A stretch of DNA of 64,000 bases, from the NCBI GenBank assembly GCA_963921425.1, contig OY992834.1, positions 7,254,001 to 7,318,000 on the forward strand. Direction: 5' to 3'. The translations under genes were made by a program, and so were the position numbers. Under the pieces are notes generated by a model that saw only the letters and a program-made list of their open reading frames with translations, did no database searches and was not told where the DNA came from. The stretch comes from Dryas octopetala (lineage: Eukaryota; Streptophyta; Magnoliopsida; Rosales; Rosaceae). Positions within the stretch are counted from its first letter, which is position 1. Each line of letters begins with the position of its first letter. This document shows positions 25,936 through 37,614 of this stretch, piece after piece.

Positions 25936-26825
25936 TCAAGGGATTTGTGTTCGCGTGACTCCTTATCTATCTAGGACCAGGAGTATAATTGTGTAATTCA
26001 TAGTTATTACGTGTATTTTGTAATTATTTTTTACTATTATGTATAGCGTTGTCCACAACAATGCATGGGACGAATAAAAGTATCTGAAAAGAGGCGAGAT
26101 TGAAAGAGCAATTAGAAAACACGTGGAAAACACGTTAATAAAGTACACGATTATTATTAACAAACTAGAATTACAAGAACTTCAGTGGAAAATAAACTAA
26201 ACTACATAGATTACATTTGTAGTCAGACTACAATAAAAACTAAAAAATTTAAAAACCAAGGCAATTGGATTTCTTCCTCAACTCTCATATCTCATCTCTT
26301 TCCCTCCTTTCTTTAGTTAAAAATAAAAGCCATATAAAGAATCATTACCAAACGAGTACTAAGAAACTCAGTAAAAAGAAAGAAAAGAAACTAAGAAATT
26401 AGGAAATAACATGACCTTGAACAAAGGCATGCACATTATTGACAAAAAGAATTGAAGTTGCGCTATCTTTATTCCCATTATTTTCTATTTGTATATTTAA
26501 TGTTTCACAGGTCATATCCATTTCCTTCTAACTGATGTGATGACTGCCACCATCCACTTTGATTAAACGTTAGTTTTCGGCAGATGTGCATTCGAAACCT
26601 GTAAAATCACACAAACGCTTTTTTCAGCATTAATTGGTTAGTAATGCAAAATTTCAATTAGCATCAAAATCAGATTTACTTTCTCGTGGGAAGGCAATGG
26701 GGCCTAAGAGTTGATAAGACAGAAGAAAAGAGAGAGAATTTTATCTAAACATTAATTCATAAGCTACTGAAAAAGGTTGCAATAAATATAGGGCAAGTTA
26801 AGATAGCATACCCTTATTTCGATCC
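25936..26825. other. Intergenic stretch between the kelch-like and TMEM45-like genes
   Basis: AT-rich DNA. The part up to about 26108 is promoter-side sequence of the kelch-like gene and is duplicated at about 32050-32228. The part near 26700-26825 is probably the 3' UTR of the TMEM45-like gene. No gene is visible. Confidence 0.45.
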
Positions 26826-29624
26826 TCAACCACTCAATCTCCTAACATCCGATTGCCCAAATCTTGAAGCAATGAAACCATATCCTCCCACAACTGCAAC
26901 AAGTACACCAAGAACCAGGGCAAAGAACTGGAAGTTTGCAAGCAACTCGCCCCGGATCTCATTGTCCACAGAATGACATGAGATCATATCTTCCTTAAGC
27001 CGACAACCATCTGGCATCATGGGTCCATAGAGAGTGAATGCAGTCTGATAAAACCAGAGGCCTTGGAGAGTCATGGCAATACCACTACATAAATCAACTG
27101 GAAAGCTGGTTGGAAATAGGGCTCCAGCAACAGTCGATAATACGCAGAGCCCAATTAAGAGGACAAGGAGGATGTGGTAGTACCCCTCGAGGCCTTTATG
27201 AGAAGTTGAGTGAAAGTAGAACAGGAGGTACTCTGCACAGAATGCTGTCGCAGCAATCAGACAAAGAGCTCCTTCAGGCATCGGAAGAAATCTAAATGCA
27301 AGAAATTAGAAAGATGAAAAGAAAAAATATTAGCCATACTTTTAGGGTTATCACATAGATGGCTAAAAACAAAACTATGGTTATTGCATAGATGAAGTGA
27401 TGAACAACCAAAATTAGCACTAAATTAACTATTAAGAACACAGGGTTATCATGTCACTGTAAAATTGTATAAGCACTCATCCTATGATAACAATATGAAC
27501 ATAGCTTCCACCATCTATCACTGTCTAACTGTAGTCTCTAATGTTAAAAGTTCAACCAAAAATCCACTAAGGAAAAGGCATCCAACAAATGGCTTAAGGC
27601 CTAATGTGGCAATGGTTCAGCAGAACATCCTGATCCAAGCAATGAGGCTTTGATGTTTCAACTTCAAACCCCAAACCAACAGTGTACAGCAATAACTGAA
27701 CTGAATCGAGGTTAAACTCTGCCACCATCTTAGATTTTTCTTTCAAGTAATAAACCTACCCAGTGCTTTCACATTACCAGTCAAAATACACCCCCCCATT
27801 GGCACATATAGTTAATACTTAAATTAATGTTCAGACTTCAGATCAGAAAAATCATTTCAAGCTCCAAGTATTAATAGAGAATTTCTTCAGTTAGAAGTCG
27901 GTATGTGATGTTTATAACAAGTCCTCAAGAGAGTCAACTGATATTCTTTTTTCCGTAAATAAAAGCATATTAAATAAGAAAGTGATACAAATTTAGAAGG
28001 GGCATTACCCAGGAAGAAACAAGGTCAAAATGTTAACAGCAAAAGCCACATAAGGAAGCCTAAAAGAGCCTACTACCAAAACCCAATGGGGCAAGCAAGA
28101 AAACCAACCAAAACCAGAATGATGAATCATCTAATAAGACTAAGCCCATCCTAGGGCTAAAAAGCCAATACATGCAAACAGAAAACCAAATAACACCACA
28201 GCCAAGGGCTAACAAGCCAAAACAAAGCAACAAACAAACTACAAGGGGCATACCCTAGGGGAACAAGTTGAACTGGCAGCAAGAAGCAAAGACAGGAAAA
28301 GATACAAATCAAGCTGAGAATATCATCAGGGAGGCTCCACTTTTGCTCCCGCCTATCATCACAGTGGCGATGGCAGACTTAAGAATAACAGCAAGACACT
28401 TACACTTTTGAAAATCCAGTTATTTATTTCACCCCAAATAGCATAAACAGAGGCAAAAAGGCAAAACTTCTTAGCAATAGAAGTGAGATGTTTTCCCTTC
28501 CAAAGAGAGGTAGCCCAATCTATGCTTTATGACCACGAGAGACCAGGCCAAGGAGCACCACATTCCTCATAAGCTGCAGCCAAATACCTTCGCTATAAGG
28601 GCAGTCAAAAAAGAGAAGCTCATGGGATTTCATGGCTGAGGAACAAAGAACACAGGCAGTGACAAATCCTATCCTTGTAGCAAGCCTGTCCCCAACTGTA
28701 AGCCACAAAATAAAGCTCATCCTAAGAATGTTTTGCCAAAACCAAGTCAGCCTAGCCCATCTAACCACCTGTCTAGCTTCCTATGCTTGTCTTAAGAAAG
28801 AAGCTGCATAAATTCCATTAGCAGCACATATAGATGCCTACCGGAAGCTTAGGCACACCCAGTGAAAACCACAACACCAAAATAATAGCCAGTCCCTACT
28901 CCCTTACCATGGAATTCTAATTGCAAATTATTTTCCCCTCCTAATGTAAACCAGAACAAACAGTCATCATACAAGCAAGTACCCCAGTCATCTCCACATG
29001 CAAGTACTATTATTTTAACAGTTTTGATTGCTTAGCAAGTTTCAGTAATTATCGTCACATCAATATCCATGATACATAAACTTAAATCTTTAAATTGCCA
29101 GAGAAACAGAGGAGACATACATACACACAAATGCCTGCTAGCTGAAAAAAAAAAAAAAAACGAATAAATAGTATCTTGATGTGTATTTTTAAGAACCAAA
29201 CAGATTTTTACACAACATGAGTTTAAGGAAAAAAGGAAATTAACATATTCAAATGATTATGACTATACCTTGTCTTCTCTGAGAGCAGAATGACGACGCC
29301 AAAGATAAAGAACATAAGAAGCATCCCTGAGTGCTCAAAATCCTTCATGTGATGAGGGTTCAAGACTCCGTCAACAAGGAACTTGAGATAAGTGGAATAC
29401 AAAAGCTCAATACACATATCACACATATCAATGCAAGCACCAATGGCTACAAGATAAAGCTCCAAGTACTTTAGCCTCCCATCAAAACCCGGCACAGGAT
29501 TCCATACGTGAACCTGAAAGGACTTGGGGTTGGATACATATCTCACCAACGCGCTCCATATGTGCCACAGCCCAACTACAAGAAACAAGGTCCCTGGCAG
29601 AGCATGACCCTTGAAAGAACCCAT
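26826..29624 (-). CDS. TMEM45/DUF716 family multi-pass membrane protein, two exons
   Basis: Exons at 29269-29624 and 26826-27291 join in frame (phase 2) to 273 residues, the usual size for plant DUF716 proteins. Exon 1 starts [20 protein letters not shown]. Several hydrophobic helices are evident: near the N-terminus, [63 protein letters not shown] and [20 protein letters not shown]. The histidine-rich loop [14 protein letters not shown] after the first helix of exon 2 is the family hallmark. Plant members are uncharacterised or linked loosely to stress responses, so I give no specific function. The intron is long, about 1977 bp, and holds a LINE remnant. A TA repeat lies just upstream of the ATG. 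Confidence 0.88.
27945..28800 (-). mobile_element. Fragment of a LINE-type retrotransposon in the TMEM45-like intron
   Basis: On the minus strand, 28768-28520 is open and encodes a reverse-transcriptase zinc-binding (zf-RVT) domain: a [20 protein letters not shown] segment, then a CVLC pair and an HELLFFDC segment followed by GIWLQLM. This domain lies near the 3' end of plant LINE ORF2 proteins and related genes. Downstream, 28251-28060 is GGC/CTT-rich 3'-end sequence, and the fragment ends near 27945 in a short A-rich stretch on the minus strand. The reverse transcriptase itself is missing, as expected for a 5'-truncated insertion. Outer limits are approximate. Confidence 0.65.
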
Positions 29625-29629
29625 CTTGG

Positions 29630-29651
29630 ATATATATATATATATATATAT
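29630..29651 (+). repeat. (TA)n repeat just upstream of the TMEM45-like start
   Basis: About 11 TA units 6 bp before the ATG (minus strand), hence in the 5' UTR or core promoter of that gene. Confidence 0.9.
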
Positions 29652-31033
29652 CTACCAGTCACTGTCGCAATCTCTCTGAGATTTCTTATTCAATCTCACA
29701 CAAGCCTTATTGGAACTCTGCTGTTTTCTTGAATAAAACCAGTATTTTCCGTTTCAAGGAGAAGCACTTCCGGGTTCACGATTTGAATTGTTTTCTTTCT
29801 TTATTTTGGGTCATTAATTTCTTTGGCCGACTTTTTGTGTTTCTTGCTTTGGTTCTTCTAGTATACACTGTATTAGGAAATTTATGCCAGCAGCTGTCAG
29901 CTAAAGTATGAGATCATAACTCCACTTTTCATTTCATTTTCAATTTTACAAGGCTGCAAATTATCACAAAAACTTTTCAAATTTCAATTTCTAAATACTT
30001 TTTTCTTTTACCAGGAGCCATTCGTGAACGTCAAGCTCTTTATTCGTATTTGAAGGTTAGAAAAAACATAAAAAATACAAAAGGAGGAAGAAGTCTCGCC
30101 AGCAGTCAAAAGTTGAATTGGTGATAACAACCTTTTTAAGCACTGCTTAGGACTAAGAACGATTAAAAAAATAATAATAATAAAAATAAAAAATAAAAAA
30201 TAAAAAAATCCCAAGATTCAGACTGTGAAGAAATGTACACAACGGATAAGGATCCTCTGCCAGGCTCTCTCTACCAGAATTCTACCAGACTTTTGATCTT
30301 GACCATTAAAAGGATCCAATGGTCATCACAACACCATATTTATCCTACGTTTACCTGCACACGCCAAATATACCGGCGTCCTCGAAGCCGCCTCCCCATC
30401 TCAGATTTTTCTAACTTTTTGTCTTTCACCATCTTCTTTTACTTTTACTAGCTTAGCTGGAAGCCTGGACCTCCGCAGTACTCTACCACTGCGCTTGCTT
30501 CAGCCTTCAAAATATCAATATTAATCAAATTAATATTCTTTTCATTTTCTGGCCTTTACTTGCTTGCGACTTGCGAATTAAATTATGTAAATTAATAATG
30601 CAAAAGAGAATATTATAATAAATTAAGTTACTCAATTTTGTTATGTAGTACTGTTGCGGTGCAGTGGTGCTTTTGCAAGAATTTCAGAAAATTGAGTAAA
30701 GAAATCAGACATGAAATGATAAAGAATTGGTTGCATGGTGATGGTTGGTTCTGGTGTTCTGGACACTGGGAATTAGCTAGCTTAGACCCTGGCAGAGGAT
30801 GGATGGAAGGAAATGAGATAGCAAGTAGTTTGCATTAGAATTGTGTAATACATAATTTGACATATTGTATTTGCTCTTTCAAAGAAAGAAAAGAAAAGAA
30901 AAGAATGTAAATTTGGGGTCTTTGATAAAAATCCATGAATTACAATAATAGAACCATCCTAATTGTGTTTTCATTTTGTTGGATTTTTTATTAATAAAAT
31001 CCATGAATTACAGTAATCCACCAGGAGAGCCTT
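29652..31033. other. Intergenic stretch, possible non-autonomous element at 30248-30803
   Basis: No gene is recognised. GATCCTCTGCCAGG near 30249 and its near-inverse CCTGGCAGAGGATGG near 30790-30804 could be terminal repeats of a 0.55-kb element, but the flanks do not show a clean target-site duplication. An AAGAA-type simple repeat lies at about 30883-30905. Confidence 0.35.
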
Positions 31034-32228
31034 GTTGTAAATTTGAAGCTGCTGCCACTGTTCTATTTCTTTAGCCAATGATGAATCTATGACCTAGAAA
31101 AACCAATGCTACTAGCAACAAATTAACCAATTTGTTGAAACTTCTCCAACCAATAATCGAAAGGAATAACCAAGCAATTGGGGCCTTCTTAAAATTGATG
31201 CATCTGGATGTATCTTTGAAGCTAGAGCTGGTCTTTTTAAGTACTTAATTCAAACATTCAAATGTAATTAGTGGTGTACCCACATCAACCATTGAAGGCG
31301 ACACAAGGCATCAACACTAAGGACATTAATTAAGGACATTCATATATACCAAAATGCAAATCTCGAGAGCAGGATCAAGCAATTCAAATATTTTGACAAA
31401 CCAAAAAAAGCTCCAATACAAGATAATATAAGTATATATCCATAAGTTCAATATAAGTTCTCAGCCCCATTTCATTCACATTAAGTTCTCAACCCCATTT
31501 CATTCACTTCTGAACAGCAAATCTTGGACATCATCATCCATCAAAGCTTAAGTTGGACAGTACGCTAAAAAGAAAAAAAACAAAGAAAATAAATTAATTA
31601 TGGAATATATAACATTAGTTGAATCCATTAAATTGATTTTGCAAATATACCTGCACGCGAAAATAATCATCAATATCATCCATGGGACCATGTCTGCATC
31701 TTAAGATTGTCATCCACCCTATAACCCACTTGGCGGAATGAGAATTCACTGCACTTGTGCCATGATCTGATATCTGGATTAGGGCAAGAGCATGATAACA
31801 GATCACTCAATCTAATAGCCTGGACAACGTAAGCAACCTTCAATCCTGTGTGCTCGATGGTACATACGTATATGTTTTCTGGCACAGCAGGCATGGCTTT
31901 TTCCTTCTTCCGCTTGTCAGTACCTTTCGTCTTCTCCAAGCTATCGCTAGCCCCCCAAGCCCGAAACCCTAACTAGATTAGATAGGTTTTCCAATTTCTT
32001 AACGTTCACGCATCCAAGCAGCACCCTTTATCCTTTATTTATATCAAGGGATTTGTGTTCGCGTGACTCCTTATGTATATAGGACCAGGAGTATAATTGT
32101 GTAATTCATAGTTATTACGTGTATTTTGTAATTATTCTTTCCTATTATGTATAGCGTTGTCCACAACAATGCATGGGACGAATAAAAGTATCTGAAAAGA
32201 GGCGAGATTGAAAGAGCAATTAGAAAAC
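31034..32228 (-). pseudogene. Partial recent duplicate of the kelch-like gene, internally deleted
   Basis: This block copies 23098-23744 and then jumps to 25590-26108, so it retains the downstream flank, the first 65 or so codons and the promoter of the kelch-like gene but lacks the rest of the coding region. Both sides of the jump carry an ATCTTT/ATCTTA-like stretch, which suggests a microhomology-mediated deletion. Identity to the parent appears very high (only scattered differences over hundreds of bases), so the event is recent. The remaining frame (31939-31676) reads from the kelch-like N-terminus into former flank sequence and ends LKMQTWSHG; it is unlikely to be functional. Confidence 0.85.
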
Positions 32229-32370
32229 CAGCTCCAGTCACAAAAGTTTAATTTCTTGTCCTGCCTCTTCCCTGATCTGGAAATAAAATGGCATAAACGA
32301 AACCGCCATTGGCATCATGTCACAGCCACGCCAAATGCATTATGTCTTGCAGTGCTGATGCATTATGTTT

Positions 32371-33040
32371 TCAAAATCACTTGATCGTGATTCATACAAT
32401 CCTGGTGACTGGTTCAATAGGTCCACTATTAATCTCATTCTTTCATTACTATCTTAATTATAATCGTTATGTAAGATTATGGACAATCGTACTTTATTTT
32501 AATTGCTAGAATGAGTATATGATCTTCTCTATGATAATACTAATTCCGAGTTACAAGTTGGAACCCATCTCTGGTCATAAATAGATATCCCACTCCTATG
32601 TAATCATTACTGATCGAGGAATCAATGCAAGCTGTAACACGTCCCTGTCTTGCTCAAATTTAATATTTGGTTGTTATGATTCCAGGCTTGACTTCACTTA
32701 TAATTCTAACAATTGGGGTATTGGCCTTCCTCCAGAAGAGAAAAATGAAAAGACCTGCCCACTGTAAGCACTCTTTTATATCCACAATCATTTGATTCGA
32801 TCTGTAGCTCTCATGATTTTGATTGTGATGTAGAAACCCTTGCTAGTGGTGGATCTAAGCATCTGGCATCAGACCCTTTAGAACAACTGGGATGATATGT
32901 CCATTGATAATTTCTGGCTCTGTATCTTTTTCAGGATTAGACCAAGATTAGCTGAGCCATCCTTTAAACCTCAGAAGAGTCACATCCATGCTGCTGTGGA
33001 AGGCTGAAAATATATAAAATAAAAATTGAAGAAAATTTGG
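32371..33040 (+). pseudogene. Fragment of the pullulanase gene (exons 23-25 joined to 3' UTR)
   Basis: Sequence from TCAAAATCAC onward matches 21138-21758, i.e. part of exon 23, intron, exon 24, intron and the start of exon 25. It then joins directly at a shared TGGA to 22813-22857 of the pullulanase 3' UTR, losing exons 26-28. Divergence from the live gene is slight. It has no start, promoter or catalytic part and cannot encode an enzyme. Confidence 0.88.
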
Positions 33041-33650
33041 TTGCACTGTCGGATTATGAAGCTTGATAAGCCAAATAGTATTGTCTTGTGTGTTGTGTGT
33101 TGTGTTTGATGCATCTAGCTATAATTATTTTAAGGGAGATTTAATCCCAAAATTTTGGAGTTAAAACTTAACATGTAACCTCTACAAATTTCATTGTACA
33201 TCCTAAGAGGGGAAATGCCCTTTAAATCGGTGAATGATTTTATAATGAATGAAAATAATTTTCTTATAGATTAAAAGAATTTTATTTTAAATTAAATGAA
33301 TGGTGAGATTACATTAGCTAACTTCAAAGACAATATAAAAGGCTTAAAGACAATTTTGTCAAAACCTTATAAATATTAACTAACACTCATCACATGTAGG
33401 TCAAAGGAAAAAAATGTAAAATGAAAATACCTAAAACAAATATGCCAACATGTTTGTGACCTAATTTAAAAAATTACATTTACATTTAATAATTCAATTG
33501 AAATATTATATGATCTTTGATAAGCCTTATTAATTAATAAAAATTGTTAAAGGCTCAATTTATCCAAATAAATATTAATAAGGCTGGGAGCCTAAATCAA
33601 AACCCAATCTAGTTTTAGATAACTAAGTTGATGATAAACTATCTCTTATT
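33041..33650. other. AT-rich spacer with a transposon-like fragment
   Basis: About 33042-33140 resembles 35155-35240 (shared phrases near GAAG-TTGGATAAGC and GCTATAATTATTTTA), so it is probably another scrap of the element proposed at 35050-36155. The remainder has no recognisable content. Confidence 0.35.
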
Positions 33651-34877
33651 CAAGGAATAAAATTTCGGGTTTCAAGGAAATTTCGATGGAAATTTCGACG
33701 GAAATTTCGAAGATTTTTAAATTTCGACAAAAATTATATGGAAACGACGGAAATTACTATCAAAATACGGAAATTTTGAATAAAACTTTATCATATGTTT
33801 ATTTAACATATTATCTACTAAATTGATAAAAAATATTGAATAAACCAATTATATATATAGTAGGCTTCATGTGATATAAGATGAATATAATGTGCCATGG
33901 AGACAAATACTGTTAAATAAAATTAGTATAATGAATAAATGAAATTAGTATATTATTTATACTTTATAATCTATACATTAAACCCTATATATTTTATAAT
34001 CTATACTCTATATTGTTTAGGATATGGTATATGATATTAGGATTTAGGCCCTTTATGATATTTTTAATTATTTTTTATATAAAAATATATTAAAGTTTAT
34101 TGATTTAGGATTTAAAAATAACTAAACGGAACTCCAAAACGGCCAAACAAAACCCAAAACCATTTTTTTTTCTTTACAATTGCCTAAATGCCCCAAACCC
34201 CAATTAATCAACCCTAAACCTTTTAATTTTTTTCTCTTTTTTATTATTTCTTTCCTTTTTTTTTTCCTTTTTTCTTTTCTTTTTTTTCCTTCTTTTTTTT
34301 TTTTCCCTCCTTTTCTTTTCCCCCGTGAGTCTCCATCTCTAGTTCTTTTTTTCTTCTTTCTTCTTCATCCCCTGCTTCTCTCTCTCTCTCTCTCTCTCTC
34401 TCATCTATCCCTCAACCCACCCTCACCTCTTTCTCCCTCATCTCCCCCATGTCGCCCCTCTGCCACCGCCCCATCTTTCTCCCCCCTGCCGCCGCCCCTT
34501 TTTTCTTCGTCGATCTCCGCTCTGTTGCCCCCTGCCGCGCTCCCTCTTTCTCCCTCGATCTCTTCCTTGCCGCCCCCTTCTCTTTCTCCCTGGATCAGAT
34601 GGATGAAGCTGTAAACAAATGGATGAGGTCATCTCCTCTAAATAGCCATGTAAGTTTCTGTTTTTTTTTTTTTATGTTTTGAGCGTTTACATGTTTTTTG
34701 GGCGAAGAGACAGAGTTCTAAGGCAACGGGGGGCTGGGTTTGTTTCACCGTTGAAAATTTCGAGGATTTCGGCGAAATTATCACGAAAACTTAACAAATG
34801 TGGGTTTCGATTTCGACACCCAAAAAATCGAAATTTTCAGCAAAATTTCGCCGAAAATTTTGAAATTTAATACCTTG
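33651..34877. mobile_element. Non-autonomous hAT-like element with AAATTTCG subterminal repeats, about 1.2 kb
   Basis: The left end CAAGGAATAAAATTTC and the reverse complement of the right end CAAGGTATTAAATTTC match at 14 of 16 positions. The flanks CTCTTATT (33643-33650) and CTCCTATT (34878-34885) form an 8-bp target-site duplication with one mismatch, as expected for hAT. Both ends are packed with GAAATTTCG-type motifs in direct and inverted orientation, which look like subterminal transposase-binding repeats. The interior is a pyrimidine-rich region (34210-34610) plus some sequence of unknown origin; there is no transposase. Confidence 0.65.
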
Positions 34878-35049
34878 CTCCTATTGAGGGGTAGTTATCC
34901 CACAAGTCCAAGGATTAAGTCCTTCGAAGGAGATCTATAAAAGGTTTGGCAAGGGCTCGAAAAAAGGTGATTATTATTTTCTTTACCGACTTCACTTGAC
35001 AATTGTTTGCTTTTAATCCAATGATTGATTTAGGCATCGTAGACCCATA

Positions 35050-36155
35050 GGCTATGTTTGGCACGCTGGACTATGTTGGACTAGATTATTCTTATGGATT
35101 ATGCTGGATAGTGTTGGATTGGAGTAAGCTGGACTAATGTTATTCTGTGTTTGGTATTATGTCGAACTATGAAGTTGGATAAGCTAAATAACATTTTTTG
35201 TGTTTAGTGCATGATCGGATTAAGCTATAATTATTTTAATTTTTAAATTAATAAACAATTTAAAGCCTTTTTTCTCCATTCATAAAGCCTGACTACATCT
35301 CCAGTCAATGGACTCTATCCTTTTTTCTGCTTTATTCTTCTTCTCCCAATCATCTTCACCTAGCCCAGCTACCCACGTGAACACCAAGAACCATTGTTTA
35401 TCTACTCCTCTTTGCTCTTCCTTCTTACTGTGCAATAGAACTATCAAGACGCCCATTACCGATGGGCCCTCGGCCGATTGCATTGATATGTACCAAATTC
35501 ATTAAAATAGATCCTACCATTTCCATTTTTTTCTTCTTCTGGTTCTTCTTCTTCAATACCTGTTTTGTAGATCGCCCCCACCCTACCCCACCCCCACACC
35601 CTCCTCCTCCACCTTCTCCTCCTCCTCCTCCTTCCTCTTCATCTATAACCCAGAAAAAATTCAAGGCATCAATTCAGTATATCAATCCCAAATAATCCAG
35701 TAGATCAATTCAATCCAATCTGGTCCCCGATGGTGGCCATCCTTCATCTCCTTATTCTCTCTTTTAAACAAAAAACCAAAACTGCAGGAGCTTGGTGATG
35801 AAAGTTTGTTGTTGGTGAGGAAGCTGGTCAATTGCCTTTGTTTTGGGTCTTTCTGAGTTGAAGAAAAGATTTTGGTGATGAAAGTTTGTTGTTTGAGAGG
35901 GCCATAAATGTCTGATCCTGCATCTCTGATGGCTTCCTCTCGCTGAGTAAGAAGGCATAGTCAGGGGCTTACATAGCACGGTCCATTTCGACAGTGCTAT
36001 GTAAGAAGGTATAGTGATGTGTTTTAAGAAAACCGATGTTGCATAGCTCACTTAAACTTTATCCCGCGTGTCTCCAAACACAGGATAATGGTGTTATTTA
36101 ACACAATCCTGGCCAGTGCTAGCTAGCACAGTGAAACAAGCGTGGCCATAGAGAA
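35050..36155. mobile_element. Probable DNA-transposon remnant with degenerate inverted ends
   Basis: The left end contains GGCTATGTTTGGCACGC and, further in, TTATTCTGTGTTTGG. The reverse complement of the right end contains GGCCACGCTTGTTTCAC and, further in, TTATCCTGTGTTTGG. This nested similarity suggests long, decayed inverted repeats of the PIF/Harbinger or hAT style. The interior is a CT/TTC-rich region (35520-35645) and unassigned DNA. The precise ends and target-site duplication are uncertain. Confidence 0.4.
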
Positions 36156-37614
36156 GTGAAACTCCCTCTGGGTATTTAGACTTATTTGCTACATTTTACA
36201 GGAAGTTGAAAAGGATAACAAAGTAACTAACGGGTACATCAAAGGAAATTTTAAAAAATTATTAAGATTTGATATTTAATTTTAATTTTTTATGAAAATA
36301 TTAATTTATATATGTATTTTATTAAAAAATATATGCTTTTGAAATTTATTAAAAATAGTAATTTATTTATGCTTTTATTAAAAAATATATGCTTTTTATT
36401 TATGCTTTTGTCTCTCTCAGTCTCTCTTCACTCCGCACTCTCTCTCTCTCTCTCTCTCTCCCATTTCTCTATTCTCTCTTCTCTCTCACCGACACCCCTC
36501 TCTCCTCCGCGCGCCTGCACCGGCGCGTGTAGCGCCGTCCGGCATCCAACGTCGGAGGATCTTGGCGGGTTTTGCTCGATTCCTTCCCCTCTCTCTCCCT
36601 TTGGTCTTCGTTGCCTCATCCCATCACCACCGACGCAGAACAGAGCCGAGCCTCTCCGCCGGCGAGCTGCGTTTTCCGGCCACATCGCGGCTCCAGATCA
36701 CCTGGGTCCTCACCTTGGCGAGTCCAACCATGGACTCCGATTGTCTATCCAGTCACCGACGGTGGAAAAAGGTGAATGCTCAATGCTTGCTTGTTGTAGC
36801 CTATTGAATGCTTGCTGGTTTTAATGTAAATGTGTGATCAATGAAATTAGGTTGAATGCTTGCTTGTTGTTGCCTATTGAATGCTTGCTGGTTTTTGAAT
36901 GGTTGCAGCAAGGAGAAGGTTACTTCTTGGCTGTTTTTATTAAGCAGGGTCTGTCTTCATTTGTTATTTTCATGTTCTTTAACTTGTTAGAACTCTTCAC
37001 TTGTTTGTGGTTGAATTTGTTAGAACTTGTCACTTGTTTTATGATTAAATGTGTTAGGATGAACTGCTAAGTGCTAAGTAATTTATTTGTGTGTGCTTAA
37101 TGAGATTTCAGAAAATTGAAAAGGATTGTCAAAATAGGCCCTTTATTTAGCCATGAAGTGTGCAAAATGTGCCTTTATCCAAAAGAATCACAAAGTTGGG
37201 CTGACTATAGTGGCCCATTGGATAACCGGATAACCAAACCGAAAAGTTTGGTTAACTGAACCCGTTGCTTTGGGAATGGCTTGGTTTGGTTTTGGTTCCT
37301 GGAAATGCCATTCCGAAAATTTATGTTTGGTTCTGGATATAGGATTGTTAGGGTTTTAGTTTTATGGTTTTGATTCTGGGGTTTTCATTTTGGGGTTTTA
37401 TTTTATTTTAGGGTCTATGTTTTAGTGATTTGATTTTAATTTTGATTTTTTTCAGTGATTTGGTGGTTGTATATTCATTTATTCTGCTATGTAGTTATAG
37501 TTTTTTGCTGATTTTGATTTTATGTCCTTTTTCAGTGATTGTATATTCAATCTTTTTTTTTTTCAGTGATTTCGTTTTCTTGAGTCATTGATTTCTTTTC
37601 TAGGTTTTCAGCTC
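36156..37614. other. Repeat-rich DNA without a supported gene
   Basis: Contains a CT microsatellite (about 36437-36460) followed by GC-richer DNA to about 36770. Its open frames are pyrimidine-rich and show no domain. A nearly exact short direct repeat involving GAATGCTTGCT(T/G)GTT lies between 36776 and 36895. Near 37205-37320 motifs such as AACCAAACCGAAAAGTTTGG resemble plant hAT element ends, but no partner end was found. Confidence 0.35.

Noticed and set aside
34180..34682. Overlapping long frames in a CT-rich region
   Set aside because: They are made of Ser, Leu, Pro and Phe codons from simple pyrimidine-rich sequence inside a transposon-like element, with no domain.
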